Shown: piece by piece, positions 47,622-57,400 of the stretch
Position numbering within the stretch: position 1 is the stretch's first letter
How the letters are laid out: every line of letters starts with the position of its first letter
Assembly: GCA_045592985.1 (NCBI GenBank)
Contig: JAZNVU010000041.1
Coordinates: forward strand, 1-64,000
Direction of reading: 5' to 3'
Length of the DNA stretch: 64,000 nt
From: UMGS172 sp045592985
GTDB taxonomy: Bacteria > Bacillota > Clostridia > Oscillospirales > Acutalibacteraceae
The notes under the pieces: model-generated
Told to the model about the DNA's origin: nothing
The model's database searches: none
Seen by the model: only the letters and a program-made list of their open reading frames with translations
Translations under genes and position numbers: made by a program

Positions 47622-49366
47622 CTATCCTAAAATTTTAAGTTGTGCACCCGCTTTTTGGTATATATGAACATAGTCTATGATATATTTGTTGGTATTTTGC
47701 CACTCATCAGGGTCATCGGTAATCGTGCCCAAGGGGTTGCCACTGAATCCGGTTGCCATACTGAGCCTTAAGTAAGCCGGCGTACTGTAAGCCTCTTTAA
47801 AACCGGGAGTTTCTGTGGTTGACTGGTATCCATAAGTTTTACCATCACAGGTAAACTGTATGTCGTTCTCGTTCCACTCAAAACCATAGGTGTGGAAATC
47901 CATCCAGAAACCGCGTCCATCCTTAGCATAGTGAGTATTTGCAGTATGCTCGGCATGAGACGTTATATTAAGCAACTCCTTACACAGTTCGGACGGCCAC
48001 GCAAATATATTGCCTTTAACATATGTACCCTCTCCGTAACATTCTTCAACGTCGGTCTCGGAATAATACAATCCACTGGCACCTACGTCACTGTTAGACC
48101 ACAAAACAGTCCAAAAACCTTCACCTTTCGGATGAAGCGAACTTATTTCAACATAACCATACAAATATCTCATAGTGTGCGGGGTCCAAAGCATACCGCC
48201 GTAATAATTAGTTGGATCCTACAGAGCGAGAAGATACAGTTTTCCTTCCTTGACATAGGTACTTTTAGGGGTCGAACGGTTAAGTTTCTTTCCGCCGATA
48301 CCTTTCCGTAAACAGTGGCATTATTGTAATCCACTTCCCACTTTTTGGTATCTATCTTGCTTTGTTCAAAATCGTCACCCCAAGTGAGTTTGTAGTTGTC
48401 AGCATTGCTGTAATTTGCCTCAACTGCACTGTACGAGCCCTCAACGCTCGAAGCGTCGGTAATGTCTGTATCACCCGCGCTCACCATTTTTGCGAACTCA
48501 GCCACAGCCATTGCCGTTGCTTTAGGGCTTCCGCCGTTAAGGTATACCTTTTTACCTTCGATACGAATTTCATATTTATCTTTATCGGTTATTACGCCGA
48601 CTCCGTCACGAGTGCAATCGCCAACAATTATTTCGGTCTCTGAAGATTCGCTTTCTACCTTTTCTATATCAAATTCGGCAACCGTAAAATCGGTCAAGGT
48701 ACCCAAAACATATCCTGTAGATGTACCAATATCCTCCACAAGAGCATCTATCTCAAGTTTTACAATATAGGACAGGTTGTAACGCGGATATACCACATTA
48801 TAGAGACCCAGGTTCTTTTCACCACCGATTGTTACTGTGTTAAAATCGCCCGCCTCGTTATATATGTAATTAATTCCACCTGTAACAACCGAACCTGTAA
48901 GGTAATTATCAATAAAATATGTGACTGCTTGATCAAGCGCAGAACCGGACATGCCCACAATTACTATTTTGTTGGCAACACTGGTTATTGCATATCCATC
49001 TGACCTTGCACCGGCATCAATAAGTTGCTGTTTTACCAGCGCAGATTCAGAACGGTTAGTGTCACCTATCAGTATTTCATATCCGCCGTTGTCTTCGATA
49101 TCGTCACTGATATTTTTAGGGGTTACCATAAATGTGTCTTTGTACTTTTTAAACACCTTTGCCGCAGCAGCAGTTTCACCAAACTTCTCATGAGTCGGCC
49201 TAACAATATTATAGGTTGCCTCACCGTCTGCATCTTTAAAGTTTATATCTGCAGTGTTGACCATAGTTGGGTCAGCAGAACTTTCATTGGTACTTTTACC
49301 ACACGCCCCCATCAGAGTTACTAACATCACTGTAAGTACAATAAAAACAAGCGATTTTTTCAGCAT
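47622..49366 (-). pseudogene. Disrupted secreted lipoprotein with a GH16-type beta-glucanase domain
   Basis: The N-terminal frame (49366 downward) has a lipobox signal peptide (MGACG) and about 300 residues of unassigned exported sequence, then LTWGDDFEQSKIDTKKWEVDYN, the start of a GH16 domain. At the AAA run at 48303-48305 one base is missing, since frame 2 resumes as GIGGKKLNRSTP...EGKLYLLAL. A TAG then interrupts that frame at 48219-48221, after which PTNYYGGMLWTPHTMRYLYGYVEISS and the ETDVEE catalytic motif follow to the stop at 47622. With frame and stop repaired the domain would be complete and its catalytic acids intact. Two independent lesions point to a pseudogene. Confidence 0.8.
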
Positions 49367-49499
49367 ATTTTTCCTCCCTTAGTGTGTTAAAATTTCGTTT
49401 TGCCGATTATAACACGCCTTTTACAATCATTAGTATAATTACTTCTGTTTTGATAAGATATAATTTAATGGCTGTTTGTATTTTTTGGGAAAATAACAG

Positions 49500-49528
49500 T
49501 TGGAAAAATATAAGAAATATAGTATAAT
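49500..49528 (+). promoter_or_regulatory. Promoter of the rhamnosidase-like beta-sandwich gene
   Basis: TTGGAA at 49500-49505 and TATAAT at 49523-49528 with a 17-bp spacer. Confidence 0.65.
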
Positions 49529-49550
49529 GGTTTTAAAAAGGGGGCTTATT

Positions 49551-50366
49551 ATGAGTAACACACATATTTTCAAGGGTAAGTGGATAAGCCTTGGCGACCC
49601 AAGTTGCCAATATGCGGTTTTTCGCAAAAATTTTGAACTTGAGCATTTTAATACTGCCGAAATTTTTATAGCAGCCCGCCAGTACTATAAACTGTTTATA
49701 AACGGTCTGCCTGTTTGCACGAACAAACTTGACAGTGGAAAAACACAATACGACCGTGCCGATGTAAGCGATTATCTTATGCCGGGCGAAAATACGGTGG
49801 CTGTACTGGTATTCAGAAATGATTCAAATACTCCATCATTACTTGCCGACCTGTGCGTCGACGGAGAAATTGCCGTTGCCAGCAATGAATCTTTTGTATG
49901 TAGCCCACACACAGGGATTGCCGCCAAAATTTCATCTGACGGCATATCGTTATTTGAAGATTATGACAGCAGAAGCAACCAAAACGAATTTGAATACCCT
50001 GACTTTGATGACAGTTCCTGGGAACACGCCTCGGTTTGTGGACAGAACGAGGCGGCTGAAGAAAATCCTTACCCTCCTTATTCAACACATCCTGTGAAAC
50101 CGACTTCAGTCAAAAAAGACGGAAATGTTTTGAATATAGACTTTGGGAGCGAATTCAAAGGCACGCTTTATGCCGAAGCAAAAGGGAAAAGCGGTGATAT
50201 TATATATATATCATATGGGCAGGACATTGGTGAAAACTGGACCTTATCAGGAGAATATGATACGCTAGCCCAAGTAAACTTTAAAAACATACGGCGGATA
50301 AAAATGACTGTGCCTGAAAGTGCAACGTTGGACACCGAAAGCATTACACTTATATCATTAGATTAA
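49551..50366 (+). CDS. Beta-sandwich protein like the N-terminal domains of alpha-L-rhamnosidases
   Basis: The 271-residue product resembles the two N-terminal jelly-roll domains of GH78 enzymes: KGKWISLGDPSCQYAVFRKNFEL near the start, IFIAARQYYKLFINGLPV and DVSDYLMPGENTVAVLVF, then a second part with LNIDFGSEFKGTLYAEAKGKSGD and YISYGQDIG. The catalytic (alpha/alpha)6 barrel that normally follows is absent, and the gene ends with a terminator, so it cannot be a GH78 hydrolase. It has no signal peptide and is a cytoplasmic or unprocessed lectin-like protein. The start at 49551 lies after AAGGGGG; a leftward extension enters the promoter. It may be a gene fragment retained for binding. Confidence 0.65.
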   Translation: MSNTHIFKGKWISLGDPSCQYAVFRKNFELEHFNTAEIFIAARQYYKLFINGLPVCTNKLDSGKTQYDRADVSDYLMPGENTVAVLVFRNDSNTPSLLADLCVDGEIAVASNESFVCSPHTGIAAKISSDGISLFEDYDSRSNQNEFEYPDFDDSSWEHASVCGQNEAAEENPYPPYSTHPVKPTSVKKDGNVLNIDFGSEFKGTLYAEAKGKSGDIIYISYGQDIGENWTLSGEYDTLAQVNFKNIRRIKMTVPESATLDTESITLISLD

Positions 50367-50370
50367 GGAA

Positions 50371-50405
50371 AAAGCACCGAGAAATAGAATTTCGGTGCTT
50401 TTTTA
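50371..50405 (+). terminator. Terminator after the beta-sandwich gene
   Basis: AAAGCACCGA at 50371-50380 pairs with TCGGTGCTTT at 50392-50401, followed by more T residues. Confidence 0.82.
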
Positions 50406-50494
50406 ATTTTTTCAAAAACTTGTGTCAAGTCCGTTTTTTAGTACTTATCCTCTGTTATTATATGGATGTAAGGTGAATTTTTTGAGAAAAACTC

Positions 50495-50523
50495 TTGACA
50501 AAATGCCTTGCGGATGCTAAAAT
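50495..50523 (+). promoter_or_regulatory. Promoter of the SOS-controlled small membrane protein
   Basis: TTGACA at 50495-50500 and TAAAAT at 50518-50523 with a 17-bp spacer; the start of transcription would be near 50530, at the edge of the LexA box. Confidence 0.75.
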
Positions 50524-50531
50524 AAAGATAC

Positions 50532-50545
50532 CGAACAAATGTTCG
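50532..50545 (+). promoter_or_regulatory. LexA (SOS) box, exact consensus
   Basis: CGAACAAATGTTCG matches the Firmicute DinR/LexA consensus CGAACRNRYGTTCG at every position, and the dyad extends one base each side (CCGAACA-AA-TGTTCGG). It lies between the -10 and the ribosome site (AAGGAGG at 50547-50553), so a bound LexA would block initiation. Confidence 0.85.
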
Positions 50546-50560
50546 GAAGGAGGAAAAGTT

Positions 50561-50749
50561 ATGTTTTTCGTACAAACCGTTATTGAATTTGCTGTTGCCG
50601 GATTTATTATTTGGGGTCTTTTCAATGAGAAGAAACTTGTTGATTTTGAGGATAGGATTTTTGCAAAAATCAAGCAGAGTATACGCCGTCGTAAGGCTAA
50701 TGTATATCATCGTGAGTCCCATATTTCCGAAAATAAATATTGTGCTTAA
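50561..50749 (+). CDS. SOS-regulated small single-pass membrane protein
   Basis: No family is recognised. The 62-residue product starts MFFVQTVIEFAVAGFIIWGLF, a transmembrane helix at about residues 2-21, and continues as a charged, probably cytoplasmic, amphipathic tail (NEKKLVDFEDRIFAKIKQSIRRRKA) with basic clusters. The ATG at 50561 has a perfect AAGGAGG 7 nt upstream, a strong promoter and an exact LexA box. This combination resembles SOS-induced inhibitors of cell division (YneA, SidA, DidA) or TisB-like membrane toxins, all short membrane proteins. It is not like YneA, which has a LysM domain. No antitoxin is visible. It is convergent with carD. Confidence 0.8.
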   Translation: MFFVQTVIEFAVAGFIIWGLFNEKKLVDFEDRIFAKIKQSIRRRKANVYHRESHISENKYCA

Positions 50750-50760
50750 AACCTTATAAC

Positions 50761-50820
50761 AAAAGCAACCGCAGTGCCTTAACGTCTACACCACGTAAGG
50801 GGCCACTGCGGTTGTTTTTT
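50761..50820. terminator. Bidirectional terminator between the SOS gene and carD
   Basis: CAACCGCAGTG pairs with CACTGCGGTTG around an inner CCTTAACGT/ACGTAAGG stem; T-run on the plus side, A-run on the minus side. Confidence 0.87.
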
Positions 50821-50822
50821 CT

Positions 50823-51320
50823 TTATTTCATATAATCGTTTATATATACTTGCACCTGTTCGGCATCCATTTTAAGCACGTATGAAAACTCATCAGTTAT
50901 AAGCCTTTGTGCTTCTCTCAAAATACGTTCATCGGCAATATGCAACCGCTTGCCTTTTAGAGATAACTCTTTCTGACGGTTATAAATTGTCTTAAGCACA
51001 ACAAGACACGCAGTACGATCTCCCGAAGAGATAATCTGAGAAAAATACAATTTTCTTTCAGAGTCGTTTTCAACCCAACAGTCGGGTTGTGACCGAAGGT
51101 TGTTCATCATATTTTCGATTTGTGATACGGTAAGAACAGGCCTTACTTTACATAACAGCCCATCGTTGTCGGCAGGAACAAAAACAGTTGAGGTGGCTTG
51201 AGCCATAGGCTTAAGCACATAATACTTCCTTAACACCTTACCAATTTTTTTGTCTTCAATTCTTTCGACAGTACACACACCGGTGGTACCGTACATTACC
51301 GTGTCATGCAGATTAAGCAT
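50823..51320 (-). CDS. CarD/CdnL-type RNA-polymerase-interacting protein
   Basis: CarD_CdnL_TRCF proteins bind RNA polymerase beta and stabilise open promoter complexes. The 165-residue product has an N-terminal Tudor-like domain (MLNLHDTVMYGTTGVCTVERIEDKKIG... KYYVLKPMAQATSTVFVPADN) and a helical C-terminal part (ERILREAQRLITDEFSYVLKMDAEQVQVYI) of the family DNA-binding type. Length fits. It may tune rRNA or stress promoters. It lies next to, and convergent with, the SOS gene. Confidence 0.88.
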   Translation of the reverse strand: MLNLHDTVMYGTTGVCTVERIEDKKIGKVLRKYYVLKPMAQATSTVFVPADNDGLLCKVRPVLTVSQIENMMNNLRSQPDCWVENDSERKLYFSQIISSGDRTACLVVLKTIYNRQKELSLKGKRLHIADERILREAQRLITDEFSYVLKMDAEQVQVYINDYMK

Positions 51321-51635
51321 TTTAACCTCTCTTCCTGTTGTGTCATACCGAACTACATATTAATTATAACATGTCAAACGAAAAAATGTAATACACAAAA
51401 TTTACAAATATTGACTTTATTTTTTGAAATATTTAAAAAGTTTATCGTATTATCTGTCGCATTACATTTTACCATTTTTTTCTAATTTTTTCAACAAATC
51501 TTGACAAAACAGAGGCCTTTTATGGTAACAAATAATTATTAACAAACCTGATTAAAATTATACATTTTGCAAAAAATAAAAACTTCGAATGAGAAAATCT
51601 CACACGAAGTTTTTGTTTTAATTTCAATTTTATAT
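51321..51635. other. A/T-rich intergenic region between two minus-strand genes
   Basis: No gene is supported in these 315 bases. On the minus strand a TATAAT at about 51361-51366 could be the carD -10, with a weak -35. The rest is unusually A/T-rich. The right end contains the terminator of the second NSS gene, AAAAACTTCG at 51578-51587 with CGAAGTTTTT at 51605-51614. Confidence 0.5.
51578..51614 (-). terminator. Terminator after the second NSS transporter
   Basis: 10-bp outer stem AAAAACTTCG/CGAAGTTTTT around an inner GAG...CTC; T-run on the minus-strand 3' side. Confidence 0.82.
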
Positions 51636-52997
51636 TTATATCTTAACTATCCCAAAAACATCGAGAATAGAAGAAATAAGAATTATTACAATACATATAG
51701 GTGCAACATAACGTAAAAGCACAGAATATACCTTTTTCATCGAGAACTTGTTATTGCCGAGTTCAACCTCTTCGATAATAGTCTTGGGCTTAAGCACGTA
51801 ACCAACAAATATGCAGGTAAGCAAAGCCACGATAGGCATAATAACGTTGTTACTGATAAAGTCGAAGAAATCAAGGAACTGCATGCCCATTATCTTGACG
51901 GTTCCCCAAGCGCTGTAACCCAACGAAGACGGAATTCCCAACAAAATACAGATAACAAATACTAAAATACAAGCCGCGACTCTCTTGAGTTTAAGCTTAT
52001 CGCAGAATATAGATACAATGGTTTCCATAAGAGAAATTGACGACGTGAGCGCTGCAAACAGCACCATTATAAAGAATATGGCACCGATTACCGTACCACC
52101 GGGCATTGATTCGAATATTTTAGGCAATGTAATGAACATAAGCCCCGGCCCTTTACCGAGCGCTGATTCATCACCGCCGGAAAAAGCAAAAACAGCAGGA
52201 ATTATCATAAGACCTGCAAGGAAAGCAACACCTGTATCAAACCACTCAATTTGATGTACCGACTTCTCAATGCTTATCTCTTTTTTCATGTAAGAACCGT
52301 AGGTTATCATAATGCCCATAGCCAGCGACATGGAGTAGAACAACTGTCCCAATGCAGCTACAACCGTCATCATAGAAAACTTGGAAAAATCAGGAGTGAA
52401 ATAATAAGCTACACCGGACCAAGCTCCATCCATAGTGCATATGGTATAGATACAAATAACCATAATAAGCAGTACGAGCAACGGCATCATGACCTTGCTG
52501 ACTTTTTCAATGCCCTTTTCGACACCTAAAACAACAACAATAGCTGTTACAGCCATAAATATGAAGAACCAGAAAATAGGCTCGCCTGTTTTGCCAATGT
52601 AATCGGTGAAATATGTATCCCCAGCCATTGCGACAGCCTCATTGTTTATAAAACCGAAGAGATACTTCAGTACCCAACCGCCGATTACCGAATAATACGG
52701 CAGTATTATAATAGGCACTATCGCCGCAAGGTATCCGACGAATGAAAATTTCTTATTTAACTTGCCAAACGCTTCAACTGCACTGAGTTGAGTTTTACGT
52801 CCTAAGGCTATTTCGGTAATCATAAGGGTAAAACCGAAAGACAACGCCAACACAATATAAACAAGCAGGAAAATTCCTCCGCCATATTTTGCCGCCAGGT
52901 ACGGAAATCTCCATATATTACCCAACCCTACTGCTGAGCCTGCCGCAGCAAGCACAAAACCAATTTTGCCCGAAAACGAGCTTCTTTTTTCGCCCAT
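51636..52997 (-). CDS. Sodium-dependent transporter, NSS/SNF family (copy 2)
   Basis: The 453-residue product is a second NSS symporter: GFVLAAAGSAVGLGNIWRFPYLAAKYGGGIFLL in helix 1 and EIALGR in helix 2, as in copy 1, with a helix 6 LFYSMSLAMGIMITYGSY. It shares the fold and many positions with the copy at 46 kb but differs widely, so the duplication is old and substrates may differ. It is monocistronic on the opposite strand, with its own terminator. Confidence 0.92.
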   Translation of the reverse strand: MGEKRSSFSGKIGFVLAAAGSAVGLGNIWRFPYLAAKYGGGIFLLVYIVLALSFGFTLMITEIALGRKTQLSAVEAFGKLNKKFSFVGYLAAIVPIIILPYYSVIGGWVLKYLFGFINNEAVAMAGDTYFTDYIGKTGEPIFWFFIFMAVTAIVVVLGVEKGIEKVSKVMMPLLVLLIMVICIYTICTMDGAWSGVAYYFTPDFSKFSMMTVVAALGQLFYSMSLAMGIMITYGSYMKKEISIEKSVHQIEWFDTGVAFLAGLMIIPAVFAFSGGDESALGKGPGLMFITLPKIFESMPGGTVIGAIFFIMVLFAALTSSISLMETIVSIFCDKLKLKRVAACILVFVICILLGIPSSLGYSAWGTVKIMGMQFLDFFDFISNNVIMPIVALLTCIFVGYVLKPKTIIEEVELGNNKFSMKKVYSVLLRYVAPICIVIILISSILDVFGIVKI

Positions 52998-53023
52998 TGC
53001 TTAACCCTCTAATCAAATTTTTA

Positions 53024-54310
53024 TTATAACAGTTCTGCCTTGCAGTAATCCTTCTCGGCTGAAACTATTTTTACTTTCAAAATATTTCCCTCGGAAATAT
53101 CTTCGGAATTAACAAACACCCTGGTGTAGTTTTCTGTATAACCCGTCCAAAACTTTCCTTCTCGGGTTTCAAACAAAACATTTGCCGTTCTGCCTATCTG
53201 TGACTGTAAAAACTCTTTTTCACTGTTCTGGCAAACTTCCGCCATTCTTACAGCCCTTTGCTGCCTTATAACCGACGAAACCTTACCGCCACGTTTTGCC
53301 GCAACAGTGCCCTCACGTTCGGAATAAACAAAAACATGCGAACGCGCAAAGCCTATGCTTTTGACAAACTGTAATGAATTATCAAAATCTTCGTCGCTTT
53401 CACCCGCGAATCCCACCATAATATCGGTAGTTATCGACGGATTGTCAAATATCGAGCGTATTTTGGCTACAAGTTGAGCATAAAACTGCGTATCGTACTT
53501 TCGGTTCATACTGCTGAGCGTTTTGTCGCAACCTGATTGAAGTGAAAGATGAAACTGCGGACAGAATTTTTCACATTCTGAAAGTTTCTTCAGCGATTCA
53601 TCGCTCATCATATCACATTCCAGCGAGCCTAAGCGCACGCGTTTCACGCCCTCACACTGGGCAACCGCCATAACAGCATCGCATAACTGAACGCCTGTGT
53701 CCTGACCGAAAGCCGACAAGTTAATACCTACAAGCACAATTTCCTTATATCCGGATTCTGCCAATTTGATTGCTTCGCGTTTTATCGATTCAAGACTACG
53801 GGAACGCACACGTCCGCGTGCATACGGAATTATACAATAAGAACAAAACCGATTGCAACCATCCTCAATCTTCATATATGACCTTGTGTGCTCAGCAAAC
53901 GCACTAACCGACAAATCAAGATATTTTTCATCGACAAGATGCGGCTTGACGCTTATTTTTCGATTGTGCGCGGCAAAAAAATCTTCACATAACTCGGGTA
54001 TTCTATCAGTTTCAGTATTCCCAACAATAATATCCGCCTCTGTTAGTTCCTCAGCACTTTCAGGAAATGCCTGCACCATACAACCTGTGAGCACAATTAC
54101 GGCATCAGGATTCAATTTTCGCATCTTTCGTACTGTCTGACGCGTTTTTCGGCTGCTTTCAGCCGTAACCGTGCAGGAATTGACAACTATTATGTCTGCA
54201 GGACTTGACGGTGGCAAAACTTCATACCCTGATTTGGCAAAAATTTCGCATACAGCCTGCGACTCATACTGATTAACTTTGCACCCTAAGGTGACAGTTG
54301 AAACTGTCAT
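53024..54310 (-). CDS. mtaB: Threonylcarbamoyladenosine tRNA methylthiotransferase
   Basis: Converts t6A37 to ms2t6A37 in ANN-decoding tRNAs. The 428-residue protein has the N-terminal UPF0004 domain with three Fe-S cysteines (LGCKVNQYES, VVNSCTVT, VLTGCMVQ), the radical-SAM motif GCNRFCSYCIIPYARG near 150, and a C-terminal TRAM domain. Start ATG at 54310 overlaps the stop of a 46-aa upstream gene (ATGA), so the two are co-translated. The family sits near dnaJ/prmA in some Firmicutes; here it is isolated. Confidence 0.95.
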   Translation of the reverse strand: MTVSTVTLGCKVNQYESQAVCEIFAKSGYEVLPPSSPADIIVVNSCTVTAESSRKTRQTVRKMRKLNPDAVIVLTGCMVQAFPESAEELTEADIIVGNTETDRIPELCEDFFAAHNRKISVKPHLVDEKYLDLSVSAFAEHTRSYMKIEDGCNRFCSYCIIPYARGRVRSRSLESIKREAIKLAESGYKEIVLVGINLSAFGQDTGVQLCDAVMAVAQCEGVKRVRLGSLECDMMSDESLKKLSECEKFCPQFHLSLQSGCDKTLSSMNRKYDTQFYAQLVAKIRSIFDNPSITTDIMVGFAGESDEDFDNSLQFVKSIGFARSHVFVYSEREGTVAAKRGGKVSSVIRQQRAVRMAEVCQNSEKEFLQSQIGRTANVLFETREGKFWTGYTENYTRVFVNSEDISEGNILKVKIVSAEKDYCKAELL

Positions 54311-54447
54311 TCAACATCCTCAAGAGAAGTGACGCCTATTTTTGGGAACCAGATATCAGCAGATATCTCAACCTCATCTTTAAGCGCAATGTTCTCTATC
54401 TGTTGTAACGATTCTTTGTAAAACTCAGGTTTTACGTACTTTTTCAT
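54307..54447 (-). CDS. 46-aa peptide gene overlapping mtaB
   Basis: A short frame with an excellent ribosome site (GAGG, 7 nt before the ATG at 54447) and a TGA that overlaps the mtaB ATG. The peptide starts MKKYVKPEFYKESLQ and contains a DEVEISADIWFPKIG segment; there is no cysteine and no signal peptide. The KKYVKPEF opening recalls the start of several short clostridial peptides found near RiPP genes, but no modifying enzyme lies adjacent and no family is assigned. It could also be a translational coupler for mtaB. It starts 15 nt after the surface-protein remnant. Confidence 0.6.
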   Translation of the reverse strand: MKKYVKPEFYKESLQQIENIALKDEVEISADIWFPKIGVTSLEDVE

Positions 54448-54462
54448 AAGACTACCTCTTTC

Positions 54463-57400
54463 TTAAATTTTGGGATATTTTTCATGTGCCGATTGCCAAC
54501 TCTCGGTTTTTACGCTGGAATAAGAATACTTTTCAGTACCATCATCGTCGTATTTAACATATGTGACAACCGAAAATTCAACGCCAGTCAAATCTATGGT
54601 TTTTGAACTGTTAGTAAGACCTTTTATCATGACCTGATAGTCAGTATATTCTGCGACTCTGTCATAGACAATGTTCTTACCTTCGCCATACGCCACAACG
54701 GTCAACGCGTTAGCACAATTCACGCTGCCGTCGGTATTAAATGTAAGGGTATCCAAACTATGCATGAGATGTGTGGGCACAACAATAAATCCAACTTCGG
54801 TAATACGACTATCGTTATGCACTCGCCCTCTGAATCTAAGGCCTGCCGACACATAATTGTCACCTGCTGTTTCAAAACGAATACTGCTCGCCACAGTTCC
54901 TACAGCACACTGTTCAATCGGCACAAACTCAGCGCTGATAACTATACCGTCAGGGCAGACGCCAAACTTATTTTCAAAAGAATACGTCTCATTTCCATAG
55001 ACGTTTTTAGTCAAATTGAATATGCCCAGAGAATATTGGGGTAAAGTTTCAATATATTCTATATGTTCAGGATTGTTATAATCATAAGGACCGTATGTTG
55101 CTACATCAAAGAAACGGTATTTGTATTGCATTTTAATGCTGTCGGGTTTTAGAATGTACCCTTCATTGGGAACAGCGGTAATTGTATGTTTACCATAGTT
55201 CACCTTCAGTTTACCGTCACCCGAAATCTTAACCAGTTCCTTTGAGTAGGAAACAGCCTCAACTACAATACTTTTAATATAAACGCAACCACTGTTGACC
55301 GTAACAAACAATGCATCTTTAAGAGTTGTCGGCTGACCACTGTTTCCACGTGCACCGTTGAGCGAAACATCAAAAACACCTTTACAGGTATACTCTTTTG
55401 ACACCTCGATATATCCATCGGTCAAACTTTTTGTCGTATAGAATTTATCAAACGAATATTTATCATCACCGGTAACTTTAACGATTCCGAAACCATTTAC
55501 TACACAACGTCCAAAACCTATTACCGACGTTTCGTCCTGAAGTTTAGCAACCTTAAACTTCATTGTAATCTTATATGTTACTCCTTCACGGACTCTGTAA
55601 AAATTATTAGTCGAACCATCGTATGTTCCTAAGTTTACCTTGTATGATGACGGATCACGCGGAGTTTGATCGGCTTTGAGTTCGTATTGTCCATCGCCGT
55701 CCTCATCATATAGCGAATAACCTACGCTCACGTATCCCGTAGATGAAGTAACCTCGGTAGTTGTCAACTTATTCTGGAAGGTGGTTTCTGTCGGCGTACC
55801 AAAAGTGAACTCGGTCTTTTTAGCTACCCAGATAGGATAATACACCGCAGCACCCAGAGCAACAACGGTTGTCTTGGGAGAAACCTTATCATTCATGTTT
55901 TGATTTGTGTTGCTGTGTGTACCTAGAGCATACGATTTATCCTGAGTCCAACCTATAAATACATACCCGGTCTTTTTTAAGGTGGGCAGTTGCATAGTAT
56001 CGCCGCGATTTAAAAGATAACAAACTTTATCAAGTTTCATATCGAAGGCATCAAGCACAACGACACCGCAATTTGTATTTGATTCGCCCATTTCGGCAAT
56101 AACAATGTTATCAAAATATACAACAGCGTTATCAAGCGTTGAATCTTTTCTATCACCGTATTTAAAACTAATTGCAAGGTATGGATAAGTAGCTACTTTT
56201 GAAGAATTTGGAGTATAAACCATTGATATGGATACCCACTCACCTGAATCAGTAGTTTCGTTTATCCACGCTTGACTTTGTTGCGAAACATCGGTGCTGC
56301 TTCTGTCCTTATCGCCTGTATGGCTAATGCCACCTTTACCGGTTAACCACAAACCGGTTACTCCGTTATAACCGCCATCTTTAATATTATTAGATGCGAA
56401 ATAAACATCGAAAGAAACACTATATGTTGAACCGGCTTTTACTTTAAATCCCTCGGATACAATACCGGGAAAAGCAGATAAAACGAAGTTATTTGTCGAA
56501 CCGCCTTTTTGTGTACAACGCATTTCAAGAACTTTATTGCTACTATCTCCCAGAGGGTCAGGTACAACATTTAGCTTTAATCCGAGATTGGTTGCCTGAG
56601 GCATATAGATATCATCCATACCATTATCAAAGGTATGCACTTGGGTGGGGTATTTGGCAATTATAGTTGTGCTGACAGCCGGAGCCTTAGTGACTTGTGT
56701 GCCATCTCTCAAAAACCAACCCAGCGATGTTTCACCCAACGATTTAGGAGGAGCAGACAACTCAGTACCTGCAGTCATTATCGAACAGTCAAAGGTCTTG
56801 CCTCTGACGTTTTTTGTTATTATTACAGAGTCAGAACCCTTATTTACTGCACATACCTTAACCGACTCTATAAGGAATGTAGATGGTACATAACCATCGC
56901 TTGTTGCACAAATATAAACGTATGCACCTGCATTGGTAGAACCACATGGACTTGTTCCGTCACCATCTATTTCAACCGAAATATATTGCCACTCGTCGGT
57001 TACATTTGTATGTGTGGCTCGTTCCAACCCAATAACCATGTGCTGTGTTTTACCAAGTTCCAATACATCATAAGCGTAGCCACCGGGTGCAGACAATCCA
57101 ATTCCGATTCTGGCTTGAGTGCTTTCAATATTAATCGTTTTGTACTTCATAAGCACGGTATATTTCGTACCTGCCTCAACCTTAAAGAAACCTCTGTCTC
57201 CACCAAGGTTAATATCGGTATCTCGGATAGCAGCTCTGTGAATCCACTGTGCATTTCCCGACATTGTACCTGGTACCGCAGTAGTAAGATACATGCCTTC
57301 TTCAGCTATATAAGAAGCGTATTTTCCCTCATTGTAAACGTCATTATCGCTGTTAGAGAACCAATAATGATGTGCTCCTTCATAGCAACTGACACCTTTG

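Noticed and set aside
54307..54447. Calling the 46-aa gene a confirmed RiPP precursor
   Set aside because: The opening resembles some clostridial peptides, but there is no Cys-rich or repetitive core, no modification enzyme adjacent, and the RRE gene is 36 kb away. It is kept only as a possibility.
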